A DNA stretch of 64,000 nucleotides from Pseudomonadota bacterium (lineage in GTDB: Bacteria; Pseudomonadota; Gammaproteobacteria; Steroidobacterales; Steroidobacteraceae): assembly GCA_023391815.1 (NCBI GenBank), contig JAEWAF010000043.1, positions 194,684 to 258,683 on the forward strand, written 5' to 3'. The notes under the pieces are model-generated. The model did not search any database. It saw nothing but the letters and a program-made list of their open reading frames with translations, and had not been told where the DNA came from. Below are positions 17,341 through 25,974 of the stretch, piece after piece. The stretch's first letter is position 1. Each line of letters opens with the position of its first letter. The position numbers and the translations under genes are program-made.

Positions 17341-18678
17341 TCAAGTCGCGGGAATCTCGGACTCCGTGCCCGCACGGATACGCCGCACCGGCCGCTTTTT
17401 CACGGTGGCGGATGCATTGACCAACCCCGCCTCCTCCGCGATCACGCGCCGTAACGACAGACACAACCCGACCATCACGAAGATGTGCGGATAATACGTT
17501 ACCGACAAGAAGGCCCCCGCGATCGATAGCCCGACGATGCTGGCGTTGAATGCGTTCAGCATGCGGATGTCGGAGGCGAACCGGGTCGGGTCCTTGAGTT
17601 GTTCGGGGTGCTCGATGAGCCGTTTCCTCAAGCGCGCGTTGCTGCGGAAGTTGCCGAACACCAGCTTGAGCAACAACAGCAAGCCCAGAAAGCCCAGCTC
17701 GCCCAGGATCAGGAAGTACATCGAATGGGCAGTCATCCAACGCGTCGGCGCATCGGGCCCGCGGTATTTGGGAAAGTTGTTGGGGAAGTTGCCCGCACCG
17801 ACGCCCAGCACGTTGTTCAACGCCATCTTCGTACCCGCGCGCCAGGCATGGATACGACCTTCCGCCGAGCCGTCCTCCTGTGGCGCCGACAGCGTGCCCA
17901 TGCGCTCGAAGTACACGGCTGGCGCGTAGAGCAAGATGCCGAGCACGGCAATGATGATCGCGACGACACCCACTCCCTTGCGCGGGCTTCGCCACCACAT
18001 GTAGGCGAACACGCCCGCCATGCCGAGCGTCGCACCTCGCGACTGCGTGCCGATGATCGTCAGCATCAGCAGCCCGAGCAGCACCCAGCTGAATATCTTC
18101 TTCAGCTTGGAGGTCTGACTGAGCGCGATATTCAGCTGGAACCCGAGCAGGATGCACAACGACATCGAATAGTCGTTGCCGTCGCCGAGAAAGGTCGCGC
18201 CAACGACGTAGTGTCGTGTCGTCGGCGAGAGCACGACCTCGGGATTCATGACCAACAAAAACAGATGCGAGACGATCAGCGCCGTCGCCACGCCGTTGAC
18301 CCGCTCGCGAGTGGTGCAGATGCGAGCGATCATGATGAAAATGAACAGGTACCCGAGCATTTTCTGGAAGACGATGAAGGAGTAGCCCCCCACCGTCGCC
18401 CAGAACATCGACACCAGGACGGCGCCGAGGAAAATGAATGGCCATTTGGCGAGCGCGTCGGCCCAGATCCGATTCCAGGGCCGCAATCCATTCGCGAAGC
18501 AGGTAATGACCAGCAGCGTGAGCGGGATGAAGCTGTTCAGCGGCAGAATGCCCAGCGGCTTGAAATAAGCGGCCGGCCGCCCGTACTCGAAGAACAAGGC
18601 GAGCAGCAGCCACCAGTACAGATACCGAGTGCTTTGCTCGGCCTCCTCGGGGCTCAACACCTTGGCGCGGGTCTTCAC
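17341..18678 (-). CDS. O-antigen ligase/polymerase-like membrane protein, exosortase-A-associated type
   Basis: This 445-residue protein has about 11-12 membrane segments. It contains the Wzy_C family blocks GTQSRGATLGMAGVFAY, EGRIHAWRAG...GVGAGNFPNNF in the large periplasmic loop, and TAHSMYFLILGELGFLG. The opening (YLYWWLLLALFFEYGRPAAYF) resembles the O-glycosylation ligase family seen with exosortase A. It either polymerises repeat units or transfers glycan to protein. It overlaps the upstream GT4 gene by 4 bases and is the last gene of the long minus-strand operon, converging on the ATP-grasp gene. Confidence 0.88.
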   Translation of the reverse strand: MKTRAKVLSPEEAEQSTRYLYWWLLLALFFEYGRPAAYFKPLGILPLNSFIPLTLLVITCFANGLRPWNRIWADALAKWPFIFLGAVLVSMFWATVGGYSFIVFQKMLGYLFIFIMIARICTTRERVNGVATALIVSHLFLLVMNPEVVLSPTTRHYVVGATFLGDGNDYSMSLCILLGFQLNIALSQTSKLKKIFSWVLLGLLMLTIIGTQSRGATLGMAGVFAYMWWRSPRKGVGVVAIIIAVLGILLYAPAVYFERMGTLSAPQEDGSAEGRIHAWRAGTKMALNNVLGVGAGNFPNNFPKYRGPDAPTRWMTAHSMYFLILGELGFLGLLLLLKLVFGNFRSNARLRKRLIEHPEQLKDPTRFASDIRMLNAFNASIVGLSIAGAFLSVTYYPHIFVMVGLCLSLRRVIAEEAGLVNASATVKKRPVRRIRAGTESEIPAT

Positions 18679-19859
18679 GAATCTCTGCCGACGAGCTGCT
18701 GGTAGATACGGGTCAGTTTCTCGGTGCGCACGTCGAATGAATAGTTTTGCACGATACCCTGATGCGCCCGCTCCGCCATCCGCACGAAGTCCTGCGGGCG
18801 CGTCAGGAACTGCGAGATGCCGTCGGTGAGCTGCTCGAGCGTGGGCTGGATCAGCCAGCCGGATTCCCGATGGGAAATGACTTCGCCCGTACCGCCCACC
18901 GCCGTCGCGACGATCGGGACACGCAGATACGCCGCTTCCAGAATCACGTTGGGCAACCCCTCGGTGAACGAGCTTTGCACGACCAGGTCGATCTCAGCAT
19001 ACAGGCGCGGCATGTCTTTCACGTAGCCGACGAATTCGACGCGCTCCTCGAGCCCAAGGTTCCGCGCCACCGAACGAAGCTGCTCCTCGAGAGGTCCGAT
19101 GCCCGCGAATTTCAGGCGCAGCTTCGGCCAGCGCGGCGTCAGCGCGTGCATCGCGTGGAGCAACATCTCCTGTCCCTTCTCCGGCGACAGGCGACCCACA
19201 TTCACCATGGTGATGGCACCGTTCGGATCGATGGCACGTCGCGGCTTGTTGACGATGTCGTTGCCGTACGACTTGAGCACCAAGGCATTGCGCAGCACCG
19301 TCGCCCGCGAGTCCGGCAACCACCATCGTGGCACCAACGAACGAGTCGCCTCGGACACGATGATTACGTGATCGAAGCGTCGGAACATCATTTTGTCCAG
19401 CAGGCGCACCAGCCGCCGACGCCAGGTGTTCGCAATCCAGCCGTGCGCGGTCGCGACCATGCGCAGCGTCGGTCGACGCCGCTTGATGATCTGCGCGATC
19501 AAACTGGAGCGGAACTCGCTGGTGTGCAGCAGCTCGATCCGACGATCGTCGATGATTTGCAGAATGGGATCGATCAGCCCGCTGTCGAGCCGGCCGTGAT
19601 CGGCGATTGGCGTGACGCTGATGCCACGCTGTCTGGCCGCATCGACCAGCGGATGCTCGCCTTCACGCTTGGCAACCAGCACGCCGATGTGAAATTCGAC
19701 GCGCGCCGGATCGAGGTGCGAGCCGGTCTCGAGAATGGTGCGCCCCGGCCCGTCGACCCACGGAGAGTCGCGCAGATGCAGGACCCGGATGGGCGGCCTC
19801 GAGACGCTGCGAGCCCCTTCGAGCTCACGATCGGCCTGAAACTTGGGCTGCGTGCTCAT
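18675..19859 (-). CDS. Glycosyltransferase family 4 protein
   Basis: I use the ATG at 19859, which lies one base after the upstream GT2 stop; an earlier in-frame ATG at 19943 would overlap that gene. The 394-residue GT-B protein shows VLHLRDSPWVDGPGRTILE, ITMVNVGRLSPEKGQEMLL and SFTEGLPNVILEAAYLRVPIVA, whose glutamates are the donor-site pair. It overlaps the ligase gene by 4 bases. It probably assembles the repeat unit in the cytoplasm. Confidence 0.9.
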   Translation of the reverse strand: MSTQPKFQADRELEGARSVSRPPIRVLHLRDSPWVDGPGRTILETGSHLDPARVEFHIGVLVAKREGEHPLVDAARQRGISVTPIADHGRLDSGLIDPILQIIDDRRIELLHTSEFRSSLIAQIIKRRRPTLRMVATAHGWIANTWRRRLVRLLDKMMFRRFDHVIIVSEATRSLVPRWWLPDSRATVLRNALVLKSYGNDIVNKPRRAIDPNGAITMVNVGRLSPEKGQEMLLHAMHALTPRWPKLRLKFAGIGPLEEQLRSVARNLGLEERVEFVGYVKDMPRLYAEIDLVVQSSFTEGLPNVILEAAYLRVPIVATAVGGTGEVISHRESGWLIQPTLEQLTDGISQFLTRPQDFVRMAERAHQGIVQNYSFDVRTEKLTRIYQQLVGRDS

Positions 19860-19860
19860 G

Positions 19861-20991
19861 TCATTTCGGCCGCTGCGTCGGCTGCCACACTTCGACGCGA
19901 TTGCCGACCAGCCACAACGCCAACGCCTTGAGCGCAGCCGCATTGACGAGCACGAAAAAGGCGCTGAGCCGAACCAAGGTCAAACGCGCAGCGAGCGCTG
20001 GCCACAACATGCCGGCCACCGCGGCCACGTACAAAACGATCTGCAGCAGAAACAGCCCCATGTACAACGGCTGCTCACGCAAGAGGTAGGCCGCTACCAG
20101 ACAGCCGACCATCGGCAGCGGCGCCAGCCAGCGCATCAGCTTGTGCGACCAGAGGATGAACGAAAACGCAGGATGTCGGAACGGATTCAACAGACCCACG
20201 TTCCCGAACAGCGCGGTAATGCCTCGAAGGAAGGTTCGGACCTTGCGAGTGAACTCGGCGCGCTGACTGGAGGTGGCAGTCATCGAGCCCCGCGCCAGCG
20301 GCTCAGCCAAGGCGCGCTTGCCCTGCCGCACCGTGTTCAGCACGGACAAGAAGTCCGGCGCCATGCCGGAACGGAACGGCTCGCACAGCTCGCGTCGCTG
20401 ACCGTAGAAACATCCGCTCGCGCCGGCAATGGAATGCAGTCGCGCCTCTTCCCGTCGCAACAGCAATTCCAGCTTGCCATACAGCCCTTCGGTCTCCGAG
20501 CCCTCGATGTAATCCTCGCCGGACACACAACCGATCTCGGGATCGGTGAAATGGCCGACCAGATTCCGTAGCGACGGACGATCCAGCAGGATGCCCGCGT
20601 CGGTGAACACCACGATCTCGCCAGTGGCGCGTTCGAGCCCCGCGTTCAAGCCGGAGGCTTTACCGCCGCGACCTTCCAGCGGCACCACCGTAACGAGCCC
20701 CTGCCCCGCCGCCATCGCGCGCTCCAGGCTATCGTCGGTGCAGCCGTCACCGATGACCAGGATCTGCATCTTCTCGCGCGGATAATCCAGCGAGAGCAGG
20801 TTGGCGACTTTTGCAGAGATGCGCCGGGCTTCGTTGTGCACGGGCATGACGATGGTGACAGTCGGCTCGTAACGCACGTCGGCGACGTGCGGGCGCCGCC
20901 CGCCGAGCCGGTTGCAGGCAACCAGCACGACGGGATAGATGGCGTACGGATACGCCACCAGCAACGCACAGATCCAGAACAACGCTTCCAC
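19861..20991 (-). CDS. Glycosyltransferase family 2 membrane protein
   Basis: This 376-residue protein starts with one membrane segment, has a GT-A domain, and ends in about three to four more membrane segments. The GT-A motifs are VTIVMPVHNEARRI, LVIGDGCTDDSLERAM, VFTDAGI (metal-binding Asp-Ala-Gly variant) and SGEDYIEG, with the catalytic acidic residue in the last. The layout is like processive or membrane-bound GT2 enzymes. It sits between the NAD synthase-like gene and a GT4 gene in the XrtA operon. Confidence 0.9.
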   Translation of the reverse strand: MEALFWICALLVAYPYAIYPVVLVACNRLGGRRPHVADVRYEPTVTIVMPVHNEARRISAKVANLLSLDYPREKMQILVIGDGCTDDSLERAMAAGQGLVTVVPLEGRGGKASGLNAGLERATGEIVVFTDAGILLDRPSLRNLVGHFTDPEIGCVSGEDYIEGSETEGLYGKLELLLRREEARLHSIAGASGCFYGQRRELCEPFRSGMAPDFLSVLNTVRQGKRALAEPLARGSMTATSSQRAEFTRKVRTFLRGITALFGNVGLLNPFRHPAFSFILWSHKLMRWLAPLPMVGCLVAAYLLREQPLYMGLFLLQIVLYVAAVAGMLWPALAARLTLVRLSAFFVLVNAAALKALALWLVGNRVEVWQPTQRPK

Positions 20992-21041
20992 GCAGTTTGT
21001 CTCGCCTCAGCTCTAAGCAAACAAGCGGCGCGGCGGTCCGC

Positions 21042-22031
21042 TCAGAGATTCAGTTCCTTCACATCTTCCACCAGCACCGGCTTCAGATGCATATAACGCG
21101 TGGCACGACGCTTCGCCTCGATATCGCGGAACACGTTCGCCGCCTGCTGCGGCGTAATGCCGATCGCCGCCGCGAGCTCCTCGGCGCTGTAGCCATTGTT
21201 CAGTGCGTACAGGGCAAGGTCCATCTGCGCGTACGGCAGCGCGAAGTAGAACTCATCCTGACCCTGGGCCAGGCTGTAGGTGTCCGTGGTCGGCGTAGCA
21301 TTGCAGATCTCGGGCGGCAGGTTCATGTGACGCGCGAGCGCATACACCTGCGACTTATAGAGATGCGCGATCGGCTTCACGTCCGCGCTGCCGTCGCCAT
21401 TCTTCACGAAGAAGCCCTGGTCGTACTCCAGGCGGTTCGGCGTGCCGATGACGGCGTAGTTCAAGCGGTCGGCATGAAAATACTCGACCGTCTTACGAAT
21501 GCGCTGCTTGTGATTGGTGGCGGCTACGATCTGCAAATATTCCTTGAGACCGAGGCGCTCCTGCTTGATCTCACCGCTCGGGGTCTGCACCACCAGCTGG
21601 AAATGATTGATCTGACCTTCCAGACCGCCGCTGATCACGATCTTGTTCTTCCAGCCTTCCCCGTACTGCGGAAAGACCTTGCGAATGGCATCGTCGCGCC
21701 ACTTGTAACAACCGATGCCTTCGAGCGCCGGGGCGATGTCGAACACTTCGTACTTGATGCCCAGATGCTCGGCGAGCTGACGGCCGCGCGCGGTGCTGAA
21801 GCCGGAGGAATCCTTCTCAGGCAGCATCAAGCCGTAGACCTTGTCTTTGCCGATTGCCTTCACGCACAGCGCCGAGCTCACGGAGCTGTCGATGCCGCCC
21901 GACATGGCGCAGACGAAACCGCGACGGCCCACGTCCTTGGCAAGAATGGAGCGCAAGCGCGTGACGATGTGATCGATGACGCGATCGTTATCCATCTCCA
22001 AGACTTTTGCGTCGAGTTTGCGTGCGGCCAT
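21042..22031 (-). CDS. NAD synthase-like N-type ATP pyrophosphatase
   Basis: The ATG at 22031 has a good ribosome site (agagga) and avoids overlap with the ligase gene; an upstream ATG at 22160 does not. The 329-residue protein has the PP-loop FVCAMSGGIDSSVSSALC, AATNHKQRIRKTVEYFHAD, and FFVKNGDGSADVKPIAHLYKSQV, matching NadE. It has no CN-hydrolase glutaminase domain, so it would use free ammonia or a partner. Its place between the AMP-ligase and glycosyltransferases suggests a role in amide formation on the polysaccharide or its acyl group rather than housekeeping NAD synthesis; that is inference. Confidence 0.83.
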   Translation of the reverse strand: MAARKLDAKVLEMDNDRVIDHIVTRLRSILAKDVGRRGFVCAMSGGIDSSVSSALCVKAIGKDKVYGLMLPEKDSSGFSTARGRQLAEHLGIKYEVFDIAPALEGIGCYKWRDDAIRKVFPQYGEGWKNKIVISGGLEGQINHFQLVVQTPSGEIKQERLGLKEYLQIVAATNHKQRIRKTVEYFHADRLNYAVIGTPNRLEYDQGFFVKNGDGSADVKPIAHLYKSQVYALARHMNLPPEICNATPTTDTYSLAQGQDEFYFALPYAQMDLALYALNNGYSAEELAAAIGITPQQAANVFRDIEAKRRATRYMHLKPVLVEDVKELNL

Positions 22032-22054
22032 GAACAGTCCTCTTGAACCTGGTT

Positions 22055-23569
22055 TTAAGCCAATTTGAAACGTTGAACCTTGCCCGAGGACGTCCGCGGC
22101 AGTACCGCAGCGAACTCGACGATTTTCGGCACTTTGTAGCTGGCCAGATGCTGGCGACAATGCGCCTTGATGCCACGCAAATCCGCCGGCGCGCCTTCGC
22201 GCAGCACGATCACGGCTTTGATGGACTGACCTAGCACTTCATCGGCGACCCCGGTGACCGCCACTTCCTGGATGCCGGGGAATGTCGCGAGCACTTCCTC
22301 GACTTCCTGCGGGCTCACGCGGAACGCGCCCACTTTGATCATCTCGACGGCGCGGCCATCGATATACAAAAAACCGTCGCTGTCGACGTGACCGAGATCG
22401 CCGGTGTGCAACCAGCCATCACGTAACACCTGCGATGTGAGCTCCGGCTCGCGCCAATAACCCAACATGATGTTCGGTCCGCGCGCGCAGATCTCACCGA
22501 TCTCGCCCGTCGCCACGACCTTGCCTTCGCTGCGCACTTCGATCTCGACCCCGGGCAGCGGCATGCCGACCGAGCCGAGCTTGGCTTCGAGATGCTCAGG
22601 CGCGAGATAGCTCAAACGCGCGGTCGCCTCCGTCTGGCCATACATGATGAAGACCTGAGTGTGCGGCAGCTGTTGCCGCAGCTTCTCGATTTGCGCCCGA
22701 GGCATCGAACCGCCCGCCTGCGTGAGATAACGCAGCTTGCTCAGATCGAAGTCGGTCAGCTGGCAGCGGCCGAGCAACAACGCAAACGTCGAGGGGACGC
22801 CCGGGAAGCCGGTCACGCCCTCGTCCTGCATCTTCTTGAGCGTCTGTTGAGGGAACGCGAAGTTGTCTTCCAGCAGCAGTTGCGCGCCGGAGATCAGGTT
22901 ACTGTTGAGCACCGAGCTGCCGTACGAGAAATGAAACGGCAGACCGCACAACACTTTATCGCTCGGCGTGATCTGCAGATACGCCGCGATCGCACGGGCG
23001 TTAGCGACCAGATTGCCGTTGCTCAACAACACACCCTTGGGGCGCGATGTGGTGCCCGAGGTGTAAATCATCATCGCCGGCTCATCGACCCGCCGCTCTG
23101 GCAGATTCAACTCCAGCTCGGCCGCGCCCTCGCCGATGAGAGCCGCGCAGAACGCATCGCATCCGGCGGGGCCGGGCTGCAGATCGAGCGTTACCAACAG
23201 CGGCACCGTCGAGCTGATCGCCGCGCTCAAGGCGCCCCACTCCTGATGTTGGGGGTCGGCGATGACCGCGCCGCAGCCGGCGTGCTCGATCTGTCGCGAC
23301 AATACGCTGGCTCGTTCCTGCACATTCAACGGCACAGCAACGCAGCCGGCGGCAATGACACCGAAATAACTCGCGACGTAGTGCGGTGAATTTCGCACCA
23401 GCAAAGCCACGCGTGCACCCGGTTCGAGATCACGCAGCTTGCCCTGCATGCAGCCGACCGCACGACGCAGCTGAGCATAAGTCCACACGCCACCGTGCCA
23501 CGACAAAGCTGGCGCGTCCGGCATTTGCCGGGCGATCCAGTCGAAGTCATGCACCAGGGATGCGCTCAT
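22055..23569 (-). CDS. AMP-forming acyl-CoA ligase, exosortase-A-associated type
   Basis: This 504-residue ANL-superfamily enzyme has MIYTSGTTSRPKGVLLSNGN (the P-loop A3 motif), IMYGQTEATARLSYL (A5), GWLHTGDLGHVDSDGFLYI (A7/A8) and the catalytic lysine in RTSSGKVQRFKL at the very C-terminus. It activates a carboxylic acid as adenylate and loads it onto a thiol. The acyl carrier protein encoded 22 bases upstream is the obvious acceptor. Its length and neighbourhood match the AMP-ligase of XrtA clusters. The acyl substrate is unknown. Confidence 0.92.
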   Translation of the reverse strand: MSASLVHDFDWIARQMPDAPALSWHGGVWTYAQLRRAVGCMQGKLRDLEPGARVALLVRNSPHYVASYFGVIAAGCVAVPLNVQERASVLSRQIEHAGCGAVIADPQHQEWGALSAAISSTVPLLVTLDLQPGPAGCDAFCAALIGEGAAELELNLPERRVDEPAMMIYTSGTTSRPKGVLLSNGNLVANARAIAAYLQITPSDKVLCGLPFHFSYGSSVLNSNLISGAQLLLEDNFAFPQQTLKKMQDEGVTGFPGVPSTFALLLGRCQLTDFDLSKLRYLTQAGGSMPRAQIEKLRQQLPHTQVFIMYGQTEATARLSYLAPEHLEAKLGSVGMPLPGVEIEVRSEGKVVATGEIGEICARGPNIMLGYWREPELTSQVLRDGWLHTGDLGHVDSDGFLYIDGRAVEMIKVGAFRVSPQEVEEVLATFPGIQEVAVTGVADEVLGQSIKAVIVLREGAPADLRGIKAHCRQHLASYKVPKIVEFAAVLPRTSSGKVQRFKLA

Positions 23570-23591
23570 GCTCAGGCTCGCGGCTTCAGCA

Positions 23592-23846
23592 TCAGGCAGC
23601 CTGACGCCTCGCGACGAAGGCGGCGATCTTGTTCACGCCGTCCAGGTTGTCCGGGATCATCTCCTCGTCCTTCACCTTCACGCCGAGCTGCTCTTCGATG
23701 AAGAAAATGATTTCCAGCATGCCGGTGGAATCGACGATGCCGCGTTCGAGCAGCGAGTCGTCCAGGCCGAGCGCCGACTTGTCATCGGTGAACAAATAAT
23801 TTTCCAGGATGAAACCGCGGATCTGTTCGCGCAGCGCATCGGTCAT
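23592..23846 (-). CDS. Acyl carrier protein
   Basis: This 84-residue acidic protein has the four-helix carrier layout with phosphopantetheine attachment at Ser40 in LERGIVDSTGMLEI, a DSxG-type variant of the common DSL motif. It lies between the AsnB-like and AMP-ligase genes. It would carry an activated acyl or aminoacyl group made by the ligase, to be passed to a transferase such as the FemAB/GNAT proteins of the operon. The recipient is inferred. Confidence 0.92.
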   Translation of the reverse strand: MTDALREQIRGFILENYLFTDDKSALGLDDSLLERGIVDSTGMLEIIFFIEEQLGVKVKDEEMIPDNLDGVNKIAAFVARRQAA

Positions 23847-23922
23847 GAGTCAATCCTCGAGTAACGTAACAAATACAAAAAACGAAGTACCAACCCCGCG
23901 GGCGCGGCCAGCGCGGGATTCG

Positions 23923-25851
23923 TCAATCAAACTGCTGGCCCGCGACGAATTGCGCGTGCCACAACTGGGTGGACAAGATGCCGACGAAGGCCATGTTGTC
24001 GCGAGCCGCCGGAACCTTGGCCCGCTGCAACTTCGTCACCAGGCGCGTGACCTTGTCGGGGTCGAAATAGCCGGTGCGCGCGAGGCCCTGTGGACTCATC
24101 AATTCTGTCACATATTCGGGCGGCTGAGCGCTGACGAACGCGGCGGCATCCGGGGCGCGATACGGCTGCTTGTGCCGCTGCAGGATCGCGGCCGGCAAGC
24201 GCTCTCGCATCGCCTGCTTCAGCAGGTGCTTTTCCTTCAGCACACGCATCTTGTAGCGCGGGTGCAGTCGGTTCGCGAACTCGATCAGACGATGATCGAG
24301 GAACGGGAAGCGCCCCTCCACCGAGCTCGCCATCAGCATACGATCGCCCTGCGCCGAGAGCAGGTAGCTCGGCAGCAGCGTCTTCGCCTCGAGATACTCG
24401 CCACGATTGAACCGGTGCCAGGTGCGTACTTGCGCAGGCAATGAGTCACGCAGCCGCTCCACCGCCGTGCCTTCGACCCGGCCGCGGAAATCATCCGACC
24501 AGAACAACTTGCACTGCGCGGTCGTCGCCCAGCGCGGCAGATGCGAGAAACAGGGATCGGCCGGATTCTGCAGACCGACACCGAAGAATTCCTTTAGATA
24601 CGCCGCACTCTGCGCCGAGGTCAGGTTCAGGTACGGATACAGTCGCTTGAGCAGCGCCGGACGCCAGCTGGACTCGGGCTGCTGCGCCCAGAAATGGCGC
24701 ACTTTCGCCTCTTTGAAAATATCGTAACCACCCAGCACTTCGTCAGCGCCTTCGCCCGTCAGCACCACTTTCACATTCGACCGGCGAACCAGGCCCGACA
24801 GCATCTGCATCGGCGCCGGCGCGGTTCGCAGGACGGGCATTTCGCTGTGACGGATGGTCCGCGGGAACGCATTGGCGATATCCGCGGTCGAGCACTGGAT
24901 GTGATTGTGAGAGGTTCGCAGGTAATCCACGACTGTACGTTGGTGCACGGACTCGTCGAGACCGGCGTCGTCGAACCCGATGGAGAAGGTGCGCAGGGTC
25001 TGCGGCACGCGTTCCTGTAACAATGCGACGAGCGAGGAGGAATCCAGGCCGCCGGAGAGATAAGCGCCCACCGGCACGTCCGCTCGCAAGCGCAAGCGCG
25101 TGGCGTCGGAGAGCACTTCACGCAGCTCCTGCTCAAGATCGCCCTGGGGCGCATGCCGATGTCCGCCCTGCTCCGGAAAACTCCATTCCCAATACTGGCG
25201 ACGCTTCACCGTGTTGTTTTCCACGATGAGCATTTCACCCGGCGCCAGCTGGTTCACGCCTTTGAACATCGTGCGCGGCGCGAGCGGCGCCCAAAACGTC
25301 ATCAGCTCATCGAGACCGTTCGGATCGAGCGCGGGCTGCACGGCGCCGCTGGCGAGAATCGACTTCACTTCCGAGGCGAACACCAGCTCGTCGCGAGTCT
25401 GCGCGTAATACAACGGCAGGATTCCGGCGCGATCGCGCACCAGAAGCAGGCGACGCTTGGGCCGATCCCAGATCGCGAACGAGAACTGGCCGTTCAACTG
25501 ATCGACGAAGCGATCGCCGAACTCCTCGTACATATGCACGATCACTTCGGTGTCGGAGTGCGTGTAGAACTGGTGGCCGCGCGCCTCGAGGTCCTGGCGC
25601 AGCTCGATGTAATTGAAGATTTCGCCGTTGTAGGTGATCCACACGGTGCGCTTGCCGTTGTGGATGGGCTGCGCCCCGCCACCGAGGTCGATGATGCTGA
25701 GGCGCGCGTGGCCGAGGCCGATGCCGGGCTCGATGTGATAGCCGTCGCCATCGGGACCCCGATGCGCGATGGCCCGTACCATCCGCTCCAGACGGCTCTG
25801 CTCAGGCGCCCGCTGCGCGTCGAAATATAGGGTGCCTGCTATGCCACACAT
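23923..25851 (-). CDS. Asparagine synthase-like amidotransferase, exosortase-A-associated type
   Basis: This 642-residue protein has an N-terminal Ntn glutaminase domain starting MCGIAGTLYFD (Cys2 nucleophile; AHRGPDG and YNGEIFNY loops) and a C-terminal synthetase domain with the PP-loop GAYLSGGLDSSSLVALL and LTGEGADEVLGGYD. It forms an amide using glutamine as nitrogen donor and ATP. The length and cluster position match the XrtA-linked amidotransferase rather than housekeeping AsnB. It probably amidates a carboxyl group, such as a uronic acid or an ACP-bound acyl chain; which one is not shown. Confidence 0.92.
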   Translation of the reverse strand: MCGIAGTLYFDAQRAPEQSRLERMVRAIAHRGPDGDGYHIEPGIGLGHARLSIIDLGGGAQPIHNGKRTVWITYNGEIFNYIELRQDLEARGHQFYTHSDTEVIVHMYEEFGDRFVDQLNGQFSFAIWDRPKRRLLLVRDRAGILPLYYAQTRDELVFASEVKSILASGAVQPALDPNGLDELMTFWAPLAPRTMFKGVNQLAPGEMLIVENNTVKRRQYWEWSFPEQGGHRHAPQGDLEQELREVLSDATRLRLRADVPVGAYLSGGLDSSSLVALLQERVPQTLRTFSIGFDDAGLDESVHQRTVVDYLRTSHNHIQCSTADIANAFPRTIRHSEMPVLRTAPAPMQMLSGLVRRSNVKVVLTGEGADEVLGGYDIFKEAKVRHFWAQQPESSWRPALLKRLYPYLNLTSAQSAAYLKEFFGVGLQNPADPCFSHLPRWATTAQCKLFWSDDFRGRVEGTAVERLRDSLPAQVRTWHRFNRGEYLEAKTLLPSYLLSAQGDRMLMASSVEGRFPFLDHRLIEFANRLHPRYKMRVLKEKHLLKQAMRERLPAAILQRHKQPYRAPDAAAFVSAQPPEYVTELMSPQGLARTGYFDPDKVTRLVTKLQRAKVPAARDNMAFVGILSTQLWHAQFVAGQQFD

Positions 25852-25920
25852 GCTGTTGAAGTCGACTGAAAAGCTCGTCCGGCGCGAGCGGCAATTGTCC
25901 GGGATTTCGTCGCTGGCGGC

Positions 25921-25934
25921 GTGACCGGGGTCAC
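25921..25934. promoter_or_regulatory. 14-bp palindrome, possible operator
   Basis: GTGACC-gg-GGTCAC is a perfect 6-bp inverted repeat in the 123-base gap upstream of the AsnB-like gene. It is one of the larger gaps inside the long operon and could hold a secondary promoter with a regulator site. No clear promoter hexamers were found around it. Confidence 0.35.
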
Positions 25935-25974
25935 GAGCACAGTCCGTGAACTGTCAGGCCCGGCGACACTCGTG

